Positions 10,193 to 20,589 of a stretch of 64,000 nucleotides of DNA are shown one piece after another. The notes under the pieces were generated by a model that made no database searches, had not been told where the DNA came from, and was given only the letters and a program-made list of their open reading frames with translations. This DNA is from Oscheius tipulae. Its lineage: Eukaryota > Nematoda > Chromadorea > Rhabditida > Rhabditidae. Within the stretch, counting starts at the first letter, position 1. Every line of letters begins with the position of its first letter. The translations under genes and the position numbers were made by a program. The stretch covers positions 9,882,501-9,946,500 of the forward strand of contig JASJZH010000005.1 in the NCBI GenBank assembly GCA_037178975.1. The letters run 5' to 3'.

Positions 10193-10233
10193 AATAAAGA
10201 TTTCATGTGACAGCATCAAATGAAATCTTTATT
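10193..10233. terminator. Hairpin with poly(A) signals in both arms
   Basis: Perfect 14-bp inverted repeat AATAAAGATTTCAT / ATGAAATCTTTATT separated by 13 bp. Each strand therefore carries AATAAA. On the minus strand it lies just after the stop codon of the secreted-protein gene at 10243-10657, so it serves as that gene's 3' processing signal. Confidence 0.65.
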
Positions 10234-10242
10234 GGATGATTC

Positions 10243-10657
10243 TCAGTTTCCGATGAGAATCGGCTTGATGGGACGGATTCCAGGCTGGCTCCTGAAATTA
10301 CACTGTTCTACTAGTTCTGTGGCAAACTCACATGATGGGGATCGCAGTCTCGTCTCTGATCTCGTCGTGAATCTCTCTTTTCTCGCGGCTTCTGAAATTG
10401 GAAGGTGTGCTTCAGAAACTTCCAGAAACCTACTCTTCCTCGCTGCACACCTCCTCCTCTATCTCGCCTTGAATCTTATCACTGATAATTGGGTTGCTCA
10501 GAATCGTTGAGAGCTCCTCCTTGGTAATCTTCTTGTCCACGATGTCGGACGGCATCCTGGCCATAAAGGCAGCCCGGTGGATCTCGTCACGATCAACAAC
10601 CGGGTTGGCTAGAACGGAGGAGGCAATGAGGGCGAAGGGAACAAGTAAGACGGGCAT
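10243..10657 (-). CDS. Small secreted protein, unrecognised
   Basis: Three exons (10434-10657, 10332-10391, 10243-10291), 110 residues. Signal peptide MPVLLVPFALIASSVLA, then a charged, helical, single-Cys chain with ITKEELSTILSNPIISDKIQ and an Ile/Pro-rich end IRPIKPILIGN. A TATA-like TATATAA lies about 35-40 nt before the ATG (10691-10699) and poly(A) signal AATAAAG follows the stop. No domain recognised; it could be a free propeptide-like protein. It sits between the two inverted astacin fragments. Confidence 0.65.
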
Positions 10658-11337
10658 TTTTCGAATGTGACATGGCTGTTCTGTAGGGGGTTATATAGAC
10701 ATTGACTGACATTATTTTGAGCAGGACAGATGGTCTGAATGTTGGAATGCTTTACAATAAAGAGAGGCAGTTTTTCTGTGGAACAGTTTTTCTCCCTGTC
10801 TCTCTGAATCTCTGTCTTCCTGTCTCTCTGTCTCTCAGTCTCTTCGTCCCTCACTTTCTCACTCTGTCTCAAGGTCCCTCTGTCTCTTTCCAGGAATCTC
10901 TACTTCCAGATTTGCTTTTCTATGCTACTTTTATTACTGCCACACATCGTTTCCACATGCGCAAAGTCCTTTCAGCACACCTCGTAAAAGACACCTGTAT
11001 CCCATTACAAACTTGAAATGAGGAGTCCCTCTATAAAGAAGTAGCTTCATTCTCCCAAATGTACTGTCGTCCTTCCAAATGTGGCTCCAAATCGCTATTT
11101 TGACAGCTCATAGACAAGCCCGGCCTCCCATTATTTGTCACAGTCGTTCACAGCAAGAATTCCATAGTCAGTTTGAAATCTTTCCGTAGAATTTTGCCCC
11201 TAGTCATCCGATCAGTCATCCGTCTCATGAGTTCCGTCGCGGACAGAGAGAGGCATGGGTCTACGGACAGAAATGGCTGAGCAACAGGATCTATGGCTTA
11301 CTATAAGTCAAAGATCTATAGGAACTGTTTTTTTCAG

Positions 11338-11580
11338 TCAATGAGTACAAGACGATGATGAGACAAGCCCTGGCCAAGGTCTCTCGAGATACCTGAATTG
11401 ACTTTGAGGAGAGCTACAATCAGGCCCATACGGTCAAGGTCAGAGAGATAGAGACCTAGTTGATTGGAAGATTCAGATCACAGCGGCAGAAGGAAATGCC
11501 TGCTATTCGTACTTGGAAATTCATCCGACCGAGCCGAACACGATGTCTCTTAGCATTCCGGGTTGCATGTTCGAGATAGA
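11338..11580 (+). pseudogene. Astacin metalloprotease fragment (N-terminal half of domain) with stop
   Basis: Exon 1 (11338-11430) reads NEYKTMMRQALAKVSRDT, TGA (11394-11396), IDFEESYNQAHTVK; exon 2 (from 11477) reads ITAAEGNACYSYLEIH and MSLSIPGCM. These fit the astacin domain up to the Cys just before the zinc-binding helix (family pattern: T-C-I-x-F, then G-C-x-S-x-V-G, then L-S-L...G-C). The TGA replaces the conserved Cys of T-C-I. The zinc-binding part is missing here and a SINE begins at 11633; that part is found inverted at 9949-10125. Confidence 0.7.
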
Positions 11581-11632
11581 CAGAGACATGCGCTCATTCT
11601 TATTGCCATTTAGTATCTAGCTCATTCTACTC

Positions 11633-11850
11633 ATTTTTAAGCGTGAACGGAGATCAGGTTCATGATGATCCCTCGAAAACGCCCGGGACGTAAAAAAAAT
11701 AAAAAGTTTTGTCTTGACGCAAATCGAACCAAAAACTCTTTGTCACGACGCGTGAACTCTAAGCGAATGCGAATAGCGGCAGTAAGCCAAATAAATTTTT
11801 TTAACCGGGAATTTTTTTTCCGCGCAACCTGGCATTGCGCCATAGATGCA
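11633..11850. repeat. tRNA-derived SINE, left module
   Basis: Starts TTTTTAAGCGTGAACGGAGA; B box as AAATCGAACC near 11721 and CTCTAAGCGAATGCG after it. The right module is absent or highly diverged. Confidence 0.65.
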
Positions 11851-12243
11851 TTGCCGACACAGGCTTTGTTGAAGGACTAAGACAAATACCATTGTGTCGG
11901 GTACTGGACCGTATTGTTTTTTCTATAACAATAAAAAACAAACAACAATACGAGTGAATGTCTCAAAATGTGAACGGGGACCAGTCTATGGACCATTCGT
12001 CCCTGGTTGGAGCTTCTTCTTCTTCGACATCGGTAGCGATCGTCGATCGAGAGTGAAGATGCAGAAAAGAGGCTTTTATTTTGCTTGGAAAGCATAACGA
12101 TAAAATAACAACCATAAAATATCGACAAAAAATGACCAAATACGGAAAATATATGGAAACAAGCAAAGTTGTCGAAGGAATTTTGAATTTGCAGCGCATT
12201 TTTCGAGGTCCGTGATGTTGATGACTTATTGAACATTTTCCAG

Positions 12244-12414
12244 CTTCCAGTGCGACAAGAGTCAATATCATGCAGCTATTGTGGCCAGATCGGGCCCAAT
12301 TGCATGGACATGCAACAGGACTGTACCAAGGAATTCTGCAGCGCCAATCCAGACCCATACTTCGTAGAATCAGTTTGTGCCAAAACCTGCCGTTTCTGTG
12401 GAAAAACAAATTGA
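12244..12414 (+). CDS. ShK/SXC-domain exon, probably C-terminal exon of a secreted protein
   Basis: After a TTTTCCAG acceptor a frame reads 56 codons holding six to eight Cys in ShK order: C-x2-C near the start, then CMDMQQDC, EFCSANP, VCAKTCRFC and a Lys/Asn tail with stop at 12414. ShK domains occur in many nematode secreted proteins and bind receptors or channels in some animals, but function cannot be told from one exon. The upstream exon with signal peptide was not found; sequence 11633-11850 is a SINE, so the gene may be truncated. Confidence 0.6.
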   Translation, partial: LPVRQESISCSYCGQIGPNCMDMQQDCTKEFCSANPDPYFVESVCAKTCRFCGKTN

Positions 12415-12682
12415 ATGAAGGGTTCAATCGTCCAAGTTGAGTCTCGACCTTGAGTGAGAAAGGTCACGCCCGACAAACATACCTCCAAAATTGGTTTGTG
12501 AAGATGTTCAAGGACGGTTTGCTCAAAAAGAACTTGCAGCAATCATCGAGGTAGTAATCATTGAGATCTTACGAGAGGGCTTTTTTTCGGTTTTTTAAAG
12601 TTTCAAATTGGTTACTGACTGCTCAAAGAATAAACAGATATTCTGAAGCCTAAGCGAACTGGGCAAAATGAAGCGGGTGGGA

Positions 12683-12738
12683 GTTTGACCTACCAGTTGT
12701 GGCCATAACCGATTTGACCTAACAGCTGTGGCCCCAGC
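12683..12738. repeat. TGTGGCC palindromic repeat, two units
   Basis: CCAGTTGTGGCCATAACCG and CAGCTGTGGCCCCAGCC, about 29 bp apart, with TTTGACCTAACAG between them. Confidence 0.7.
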
Positions 12739-12904
12739 CTCTCTCTCTCTCTTTCAGCTTTCAACTTCCGTCAGCCCTCTTCTAGCTCTTAACCTTGAGG
12801 TATGACAATAACAAACCAACCTCGCCGAGGAATCAAAGAAAAGTGCGGAATGCCAGGCGCTCTCGAGTAGCCATTAGCGCTAGCGTCTCAAAGGTTGCCC
12901 TGTC

Positions 12905-12912
12905 ATATAAAA
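12905..12912 (+). promoter_or_regulatory. TATA box
   Basis: TATAAAAG 37 nt upstream of the ATG at 12949. Confidence 0.6.
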
Positions 12913-12948
12913 GAGCCTGACCCCTGACTGGGCCAGCCACAGTTCCAG

Positions 12949-13344
12949 ATGAAGACTCTTCTCCTCCTGCTTACCTTTTCAATTCTTGTCTCTTCCAAGT
13001 TCGGTAAGACATTTTCTCTCAAACTTAATCTCATCGTTTGTTCAGTTTTCAAAAGAAACGATGCAGCTACGGGCAGTGCCAATAGCTACGGTGATGAGAT
13101 GGTGACTCCTTCTGCTAGTGCAGCCGTGGTTGCTTCGGTGGCTTCCGAGCAGGCCCCGGCCTACCAGCCAGCTCCTGAAAGCACCGACTACGGACAGCAG
13201 GCAGTGCAAGGAGGTGGAGCTCAGGATATTACTACTCTGGCTCCAGTCTCCCAGTCCGTCCAGGAGACTATCGCGCAGGAGTATCGTCGCCGCATGAGAA
13301 TGTTCAGAATGCGCCGTTTCCGCAAGCTCCGCAAATTCCACTAA
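12949..13344 (+). CDS. Small secreted protein with Ala/Gln-rich body and Arg-rich tail
   Basis: Two exons split by a 42-bp intron (13004-13045) that is in frame and open. Signal peptide MKTLLLLLTFSILVSS, then a low-complexity Ala/Ser/Gln/Pro region (SASAAVVASVASEQ, YQPAPES), and a strongly basic end EYRRRMRMFRMRRFRKLRKF. The tail looks like a cationic amphipathic segment of the kind seen in some antimicrobial or matrix-binding peptides, but no family is recognised. TATA box at 12905. Confidence 0.7.
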   Translation: MKTLLLLLTFSILVSSKFGKTFSLKLNLIVCSVFKRNDAATGSANSYGDEMVTPSASAAVVASVASEQAPAYQPAPESTDYGQQAVQGGGAQDITTLAPVSQSVQETIAQEYRRRMRMFRMRRFRKLRKFH

Positions 13345-13483
13345 GAACATTGAACTCAACTCTTTGTGACTGATTTCAACTGCCCTTGTACTTACATGTA
13401 TTGTTTACATTACGGCTTAATGAATATCTTGGCTTCTTTAAAATGTCCATTTGGAGAGATTGACAACCAAAGAGAACCTATTT

Positions 13484-13560
13484 GGCTGTGGCCGCAATCG
13501 TTAGGTCCAATCAGTTGTGGCCACAACTGTTAGTCGGCTGCCGCCACAAAAGTTAGCCAG
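13484..13560. repeat. TGTGGCC palindromic repeat, three units
   Basis: GGCTGTGGCCGCAATCG, CAGTTGTGGCCACAACTG and a decayed CTGCCGCCACAAA unit, with linkers in inverted sense (TTAGGTCCAA). Confidence 0.7.
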
Positions 13561-14028
13561 TTGCTGTCACTTCTGACCATAAGAACAGCTAGCACTCTCT
13601 CCGAGAACATAAACCTTTGCACCGTGACCACTAGACAGCTCGTCTCTCTCCGCTAACTACTGGACAAAGTTCTCTCCCGAATCCAAAGTTCTCTGAGCAT
13701 AAACAGCCAAATCAGTATTATCGGTCAGCAAGCATGGAAGCATTCTTATCACGTTATCCTGTGGTTTCTCTCCCTGCCTGTTACACACCTTCGTTGTGAG
13801 TCCTCGTAGGAGTAAACACGGTGATTTGTGATCTCAGGGGGCCACACAACATTATACTCTTCCCCACTGTGCTGCTATAAACAGGACTTTGTTCCTAGTT
13901 GGAATCTTATCAACTGCGAAAACCTGCCACTGATTTTGTGACTACACGATCTAGCTGAAGTGAGTCACGGTGTTCTTTGTATGGTCCGACTATTACCGGT
14001 GGTACTTTTGAACTTTCTTGGCCTCTTA

Positions 14029-14062
14029 TTTGTGGCCACAACCGACTGAACCTAAATTGACC
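14029..14062. repeat. TGTGGCC palindromic repeat, one unit
   Basis: TTTGTGGCCACAACCGACTG followed by AACCTAAATTGACC. Confidence 0.6.
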
Positions 14063-14894
14063 TTATCACTTGTATGGTCCCTAAGGAAACCTTTTTCCAT
14101 CCGGATATACCTAAGCCACCTAACCTCAATTAATCTCTGGACTCCCGACGCAAATAATGAACTTTTATCGATTGATGTTTATTGGAAATAATTTTTTATT
14201 TTTTCGCTTGCTTCCAATCATAAAAACAAACTTTTTCTTTCCACAGATCACAGTTCTTGTCAGCTATAATTGTCAGAGAGACACTTTCTTTACTAGTTTC
14301 TTATCAGCAAAGTTGCCCTCTTTGCAACAACAGGCTTGACTATACCCGGCACCTTTTCTGGTCTAGCCCCTTTACCATTTTCAACCCTTCGGTTCTGCCA
14401 TTTACAGCATTCAAACGTTCTCGGACTGAGCTTTACCCTGTTTGACATGTGTTCAAGTTGCATGAACTTGGGCTTCCGGTCACAGGGTGATCAGGGCAGA
14501 TTTTCATTAAGAATGGTATGGAAAGTTATTAAACTACAGTAAAACAGTATCATTCCGGCTATCAATAGTCGCTAACAAGAGCGAAAGGGGCAGCGGCGGG
14601 ATGACACAGCATCTCCAGCGAAATGTGTCCTTTGTACGAACAACAGGCTAGAGACTAGCCAACAGACTTCTCTGTTCACTCGGCGGCAGTGCGATAAGTC
14701 GGTCGGACTTGACTTGATTTTCTTTCTTCTTCCTGTTGTTCTCGACCGCAAATCCTCATAATTGACAAATTTTTCTCAGAGAGACATGAAGGGGGCATAG
14801 ATAGAGGCAAAGAGATCTAGAATAGAGATAGCTAGACAGAGAGACATTTGCTGTACCTTGCCAGTTGCTTCTCTCCATAAGTTGCTCATTTGAC

Positions 14895-15255
14895 TTATTT
14901 TGGCGTGAACGGAGGTTAGATTCGTGATCAACGCCCTCGAAAACCCCCAGGATATGAAAACAAAAAATTTTGGAAAATTGCTGGAAACGAACCAACACCC
15001 TCCGGTGACATTTGAACTCCAAGCGAATGCGTAAACCACTAGGCCACCAGAGACAGCGTACTTTTCGGCGAATACCGCGCACACTTCACCGGGTGGTAAG
15101 TGCGCTCGTCTGGAAATCTGAAGACACGGGTTCGATCCCGGCCGGAGACATTTGTTCTCTTTCTACATTTCCTGGTGTTTTCGATGCCGAACACGGTCCT
15201 AGTCATAGTTTTTCTCCAAAAATCTATGTTAAATAGCCTTTCGCCTCTTAATAGT
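14895..15255. repeat. Bipartite tRNA-derived SINE, most complete copy
   Basis: Left module on the minus strand: A box TGGCCTAGTGG (reverse complement of 15038-15048) and B box GGTTCGTTTCC (reverse complement near 14988). Right module on the plus strand: GGGTGGTAAGTGCGCTCGTC at about 15092 and B box GGGTTCGATCCC at 15129. Right tail ends TCGCCTCTTAATAG. Confidence 0.75.
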
Positions 15256-16877
15256 CCTCTTTCAGCATACCCACAGAGAGATAGAGATAGGCGATAGTTC
15301 ATGGGGATAGTCCTCGTTCCTATCAGGATGACCCCTCCTTCCAATTACGACTCTCCCATAGTCTCTGTTCTCCTTCATCTCTCCCCCGAATTACCGGCCT
15401 ATAATTCGATTAAAGGTTTCTTTTTACTACTGTGCTTTGCACCTTCCCCTTGCGTTTATACCCACGTGGTCATTTTCTTCCTGTGCCCTGATAACACTAG
15501 ACTGCATTTGCACTTTTCCTAGCCCTGCAAGCATTCCTCATCAAAAATATTTCCAATCTCTTTTGACATCCTGTAATTGGCGAGAGATCGAACGGGTTCC
15601 GAGTGAGCGATCACGGGCCCCGACCCGACCGCGACAGCTTGGAGTTAGTGATGTCAGAGTGCTCACCACTCTCTTTCTCTCTCTGGGTGTAAGAGGCAGA
15701 GACTACTTGCTCTCGTTGTTCTTGCCCGCTCACTTTCCACCGCAGTAATATGCAGAGGTTTTGGTAAACAAATCAGTCAAGATGGACAGTTTCTATTCGC
15801 TTTACTATACTCTCACTACACTTTTTGTACTGAATTTTTCAAGTGTGAACCCTTCAATGCTGTGTTAGGCTTTTCTAGAACCATCCTAACTTATTTTGAC
15901 GAAATATACCCGCTTCCATTTCTAGCAATATTAGGCTTCAAGCCTTATACTTTTTGAACTGTTACAATATGAAGACTCATCTACACTGAATGTTGTTTGA
16001 TCCGTCTCCTTGACCAGGCTTGACGTAATGTTATGGTCACTCTCGGTGACCACCAGATTCTTGATCAGTCATTGATTATCAGAAGGGATCAGTTGTCTAG
16101 AGAGCCGCACTTTGAATTGGAAATGTGATCTTCATTATTCCCCTTTTCACTCGAGATTTAAGACACCCTCTTTTGTTTCTCTGTCCATCTGCCTCTCTGC
16201 TTCCTTGCTCCTGCCTCTGTCTCAGTCTCTCTGACCACCCGGAACTTTCGTTAAAGAATCACTATAGGTTTTCTATGCCTAGTCTTTACGTAGTCACCAG
16301 AGCCTATAATTTCCGAACTTCTTACGCTCCTTGTTGTTCCATCGCTCGGAGAACAGCTGACAGACTTCCGTCTTCACATTTTGATCCCCCTGTCTCGAAA
16401 ACATAAATTAAAGTTTCCTAAGTGTTTTGTCCCAGCGGCCACTGCCGTATCTGGCTCTCTTATCACCGTCTCACTTCTTTTTCGCGCTGCCCCCAACCTT
16501 TTTGTTCGTCAAGATACTCCCATTAATTTTATATTTGTCAGCAAGGCTGGTACTGTTATCTTCCATGGTTTTGAAAAGGTCTCTTTTGAATCTAGACGTT
16601 CTTAACATTAGCCATGTACTCATGCCCTTGACCACTACTACAGTTAGGGCTGTTTTGACAGTCCAGTGCCTTCCACATAAGTACACAAAAACTTATCTCA
16701 AGCCGTGCCCTGGTCGCGGCCTGCTGATAGCAGGAGGAGGCTATCTCTGGTTCGGCAGGGAAGTATTCTTAGCACACATTATTGCCGGTAGAGCCTGTTC
16801 AAAGTCAGATACGACCTTTAGCGATTTGCATTTTTCATTGCTTTCTTTCTAATGAGCATGTTACAGAAAGAAGTATC

Positions 16878-19757
16878 ATGAAAACAGACGACGTGGATCC
16901 CAGAGAGGGAGCCTCCGATCGTCAAGACTGTACAGTCTGCCTTGTCTGTGGTGATGTGGCAACAGGACGGGTAAGAGACCTTGAAAACAACAAACAAAAG
17001 GTTTTCAGCATTACGGAGCGATCGCGTGTAACGGTAAGGCTCTGTCTCTGTCTCTGTCTCTCTCTCTTTGTGTTTCTTATTGAAACTTGCATTGTCAGGT
17101 TGCAAGGGATTCTTCCGAAGAACTATCAGGAGAGGATACACCTACGAATGCCGCTTTGACAGCAAGTGTGACATTTCTAAGCGTAGTTTCTTCAAATTTC
17201 GCCTAATATTTTGGCTTCAGATAACCGAGCAGTCTGCAGATTCTGTCGGTATTCAAGATGCATCAACGCTGGAATGAGAGAGGAACAGGTCCAGAACGAG
17301 AGAGATGTCATTGGTAAGAGGAACAGGACGAACAGTGTGGCTTCGAATAAGAGTCGCTCGATGACGATGAAGCGGAGACAGAGCAGCGAAGAAGAGTGAG
17401 TTTGTCACTATCTCTGTTGCGGCCCCAAATGTTAGGTCAAATCGGTTGTGGCCGCCAAAACGACTACTTTCCAGCTCTCCCAAACGCTCCTCCCCCGAAC
17501 TACCTCCTCTGAACGCTGACGACCCCTGGTCTCACCCGGATCTCATTATCGACGAGCTGCTCCGTTCCGAAAGCACAATCCATAATTTGACGGACACGGT
17601 CATCCGTCAAACCGGCGACGTGGAGTACAGCATGAGGCCCGAGACTGAGAGACCGAGTCCGGGACCGGGAACTCGAGCTGCTCAGATAAATGACCTCTTT
17701 CGCTCGCTCCATAGTCAGCTGCTGCTCGTAATCGAATGGGCCAAGACCTTGAAACCGTTCTTGGAACTTGGGACAGATGATCAGGTAGTGCATCTCGGAT
17801 TTTCCATACTTTTCAGACTTGTCTATTGAAAAACTTTGCTGCCCAGCACGTCGTCCTGTGTCTGGCCTACAGATCCAAAGGAGCCCCGAATGACTTTCTT
17901 CGTCTCATAAATGACAGCTACATTCCGAGACCGACAAAAATTGAACCTGATACTGATGGGTGAGAGAACATTTTGGCAGTTTCGAAGTCAAAGTTTTTAG
18001 AGATTACTTTCTCCGAGACTGTGAGAAAGTAATGGATCAACTTGTTGCCCCGATGAGATTTCTGGAAATGGATGATGCGGAGTTTGTGGCGCTGAAAGCC
18101 TGTATCCTTTTCAATCCAGGTAGGGCAGACATTGAGACATACGCTCAATCTTAATCTTAGTTCCTTCTCTCCATAGGTCTGTCTAGCTCATTTGACTCAT
18201 TTTAAGCGTGATTGGAGGCCAAACTCGTGATCAGGGCCCTCGAAGTACCCTAGGCACAAAAACTAAATTTTCTTGTCTCAGCGAGATTCGAACCAATAAC
18301 CCTCGGTGATGTTCGATCCCGGCCGAAGGAAATGTTTTCATTTTACGTTTCCTGATGTTTTCTATGGTGCAGACTACGATCCTGGTTTCGGTTTTTCTCC
18401 AAAAAGCTCTGCGAGCCAGAGAGACAGCGATACAGGAAAACAGAGAGACACCCAACCGAGTAACGGTTTCAGTCGCCAAAGGACTGACTTCTCCCTCCGT
18501 TATGAAAGTTCTGGACACAAGAAGGAGAATTTTTGCCGCATTGGAAAGTCATGTCAAGAAGACCAGACCGAACGAGAAGACAAGAATAGGAGACCTGACT
18601 TTCTTCATCCTGTCACCTTTAAATGTGAGTCGCTAGTTTAAAAGAAAAAGTTCCAACGTTCAGTCTCTCGCCAACTCCGTCTCCGAGGACATCCTGGTCA
18701 CAAAACTGTCCGGAGTGGCACGCCTCGATGTCCTGATGGAAGAACTGATCCTGGTCGACACTAGTGAACAGAAGGTCCCACTGAATTCTGGTAGGTTCCC
18801 TCAAAAGATCAGTAACCTGCCTGTCAGCAGTCCCCTCAACCCCCATGACCATTCCAAAGAGTGACCCTCAGATGATCAATTACGATGTTGATGGATTCTC
18901 AAGGGGACCAGAGACGTGAGTTCGGATGAGTGGAGAGAATCTATAAGAAAGTTACAGAAGCGCCTCGTTCCACGACTCTCTTGTTGACAACTATGAGTTC
19001 GACTTCCCGTCTTCGAGCTTCAACAATAACAACAATATCTTTGACAAGTGAGTTGATAACAGAGGAACAGTAGGAATCTGAAACTGAAAGGGGGGCAGGA
19101 GATTTGGATAAAGGTTACAGAACAGTATCACAGAGTGTCGGTTCATCTGTCCCCAATTTTCTTCTCAGTCTGTCCATCTCATATCTTGTATCTCTGTCAC
19201 CTGTTACGTCTCTTTCATCCTATCTGACGTTTTCGCGCCCTTGTCCTGTCCCACCCCACTTGTCAGCTTGATCAAGACTCATAGTTCCTGTCAGTCTGTC
19301 CTCTCATCGCCTGCATTCTGAAAAGCTGTCCCAGCCTTTTCTTTGTCAACAAGACCAGCCGTAATCTCAATGCCATCATGTCTGGTACAGATCTTGTCCT
19401 GACTCTATCACACTGTCCGGGACCATGTCCACCTGTCTCCTTTTCTGTCTCTGTCATTTTGGCACCATCTCATTTAGAATCTGATTAGCTGCCTATCTGT
19501 TATTCTGACCATGCCCACTTGTCCACTACTCCTCTTTGCCTCTGTCCATCTGTACAATCCAGATTTTGTAATCTGCCCCCGTCTTCCTGTTCCATTGAGC
19601 GCAAAACAAAGCGAAAAACAACAATTCTTAAAGAGTTTATCTGTTTTTCAGTTCGCGCTCAAACTCGCCCGTCCTCGGAATGATGGGAGCTGGCATCATG
19701 TGGGGAAGTCTGGGCGACACCAGTCCTGGCTACATGCCCAATGGAATCGGCTTCTAA
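16878..19757 (+). CDS. Nuclear hormone receptor, HNF4-type supplementary class
   Basis: Ligand-type nuclear transcription factor of about 510 residues in some twelve exons. The DNA-binding domain is complete: CLVCGDVATGRHYGAIACNG, then CKGFFRRTIRRGYTYEC, CRFDSKC, CRFCRYSRCINAGM and the T-box EEQVQNERDVIGKR. A linker rich in Ser/Pro follows, then the ligand-binding domain (LLVIEWAKTLKPFLEL, FRDYFLRDCEKVMDQL, LKACILFNP) and an Asn-rich tail ending at 19757. Start chosen at the ATG 11 nt after a TTACAG acceptor, with no domain lost upstream. Intron 7 hosts a SINE (18193-18420), one intron holds a TGTGGCC repeat, and the last intron (about 600 bp) is pyrimidine-rich. Which ligand or target it has cannot be told. 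Confidence 0.9.
17415..17462. repeat. TGTGGCC palindromic repeat, inverted orientation
   Basis: TTGCGGCCCCAAATGTTAGG and CAAATCGGTTGTGGCCGCC in an intron of the nuclear receptor; the linker reads as the reverse complement of TTTGACCTAACA. It is the last copy seen in the window. Confidence 0.65.
18193..18420. repeat. tRNA-derived SINE with internal deletion, in receptor intron
   Basis: Left tail TTTTAAGCGTGATTGGAGGC, left B box GATTCGAACC near 18283, then directly the right-hand B box GTTCGATCCCGGCC (18309) and the right tail TTTTACGTTTCCTGATGTTT. Confidence 0.7.
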
Positions 19758-19911
19758 TTCTTTGTACATCTACTCGCTGTCTTAAATCTCGGCAAAAAAC
19801 CTCCACCATTATCCAGAAACGGTTTCTCGTCTAGTGCCCATATTTTTATTGTTTGTCCTCACGGGTAGTCTCGTTGTTAGTGATGTCACTGTAGCAATAA
19901 AAAATCTGTAT

Positions 19912-20414
19912 TCAATCCAGAAGAGACGTTTCCTGAGCCACGGGCGGTGACTGACCGGTAGAATCGACAGTCTGATCGTCTTTCGCAATTTTGATTGGCT
20001 TCGCATTGAGATCTATTAAATCCTCTACGGGGTTCGGCGTGGCTTGTGGGGTCCTGGGCTGAAAAAATCTATTTAGAGGACAGCTGAAACTGGTTTTCTA
20101 TTATTATCTGTATCTCATTTTCTTCACAAGCTGTCTCGCATAACAATGTACCTTTGACGCGACGAAAATAGAATAAAAGAAAACTGCCTGACTCCTGCGA
20201 AAAGAGGCACCGAAAAAAAATAATGTCGAGGCAGGGAACCTCGAATCTGCTGGCCTTGGACCGCGCCATTTCGCAGTGCGCCATGGAAGCAATACGGAGC
20301 CAAAAATTTTAGTTCCATAGGAGTTTTGCGTTTTGGTTTCAGGTTTAAAAGTGTGTATGGACTCACCTCTGGGATTTCCAAATGTTGGGCGGTTGCAATT
20401 TTGGTATCACTCAT
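19912..20414 (-). CDS. Small hypothetical protein, 64 residues
   Basis: Two exons (20367-20414, 19912-20058). Acidic, Pro/Thr-rich and probably disordered; contains DLIDLN, which resembles a clathrin-box or adaptor-binding motif, but this is weak evidence. The start is taken at 20414 because a TTTTCAG acceptor lies 17 nt upstream and would exclude the earlier ATG at 20441. The intron (308 bp) carries a tRNA-like stretch around 20230-20285. A poly(A) signal AATAAAAATATG follows the stop. Confidence 0.6.
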
Positions 20415-20589
20415 TTTTACCACAGGATATTCTGAAAACAACTCTTGAGAAAGCTACAAATTAAGAGAAACATCAGTTCTAAAGAGTCGAAAGAAAAGCA
20501 AATAGAATGTTTAGGCAGAGTGTCCAGTCACTGAGCGATCAATTGTCCTTCGGGTAAACAATGGCAGCCTCTCGCGACTGATGGTAAAC

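Larger units (their letters stand above)
13561..16770. other. Spacer with repeats, no gene supported
   Basis: Over 3 kb before the nuclear receptor. It contains a TGTGGCC unit (14029-14062), a full bipartite SINE (14895-15255) and pyrimidine-rich stretches (16180-16240). Several open frames exist but none has a recognisable domain or exon structure. Confidence 0.5.

Noticed and set aside
16471..16686. Minus-strand open frame of 71 codons
   Set aside because: Short, no recognisable domain, no acceptor or promoter signal, and a plus-strand frame overlaps it.
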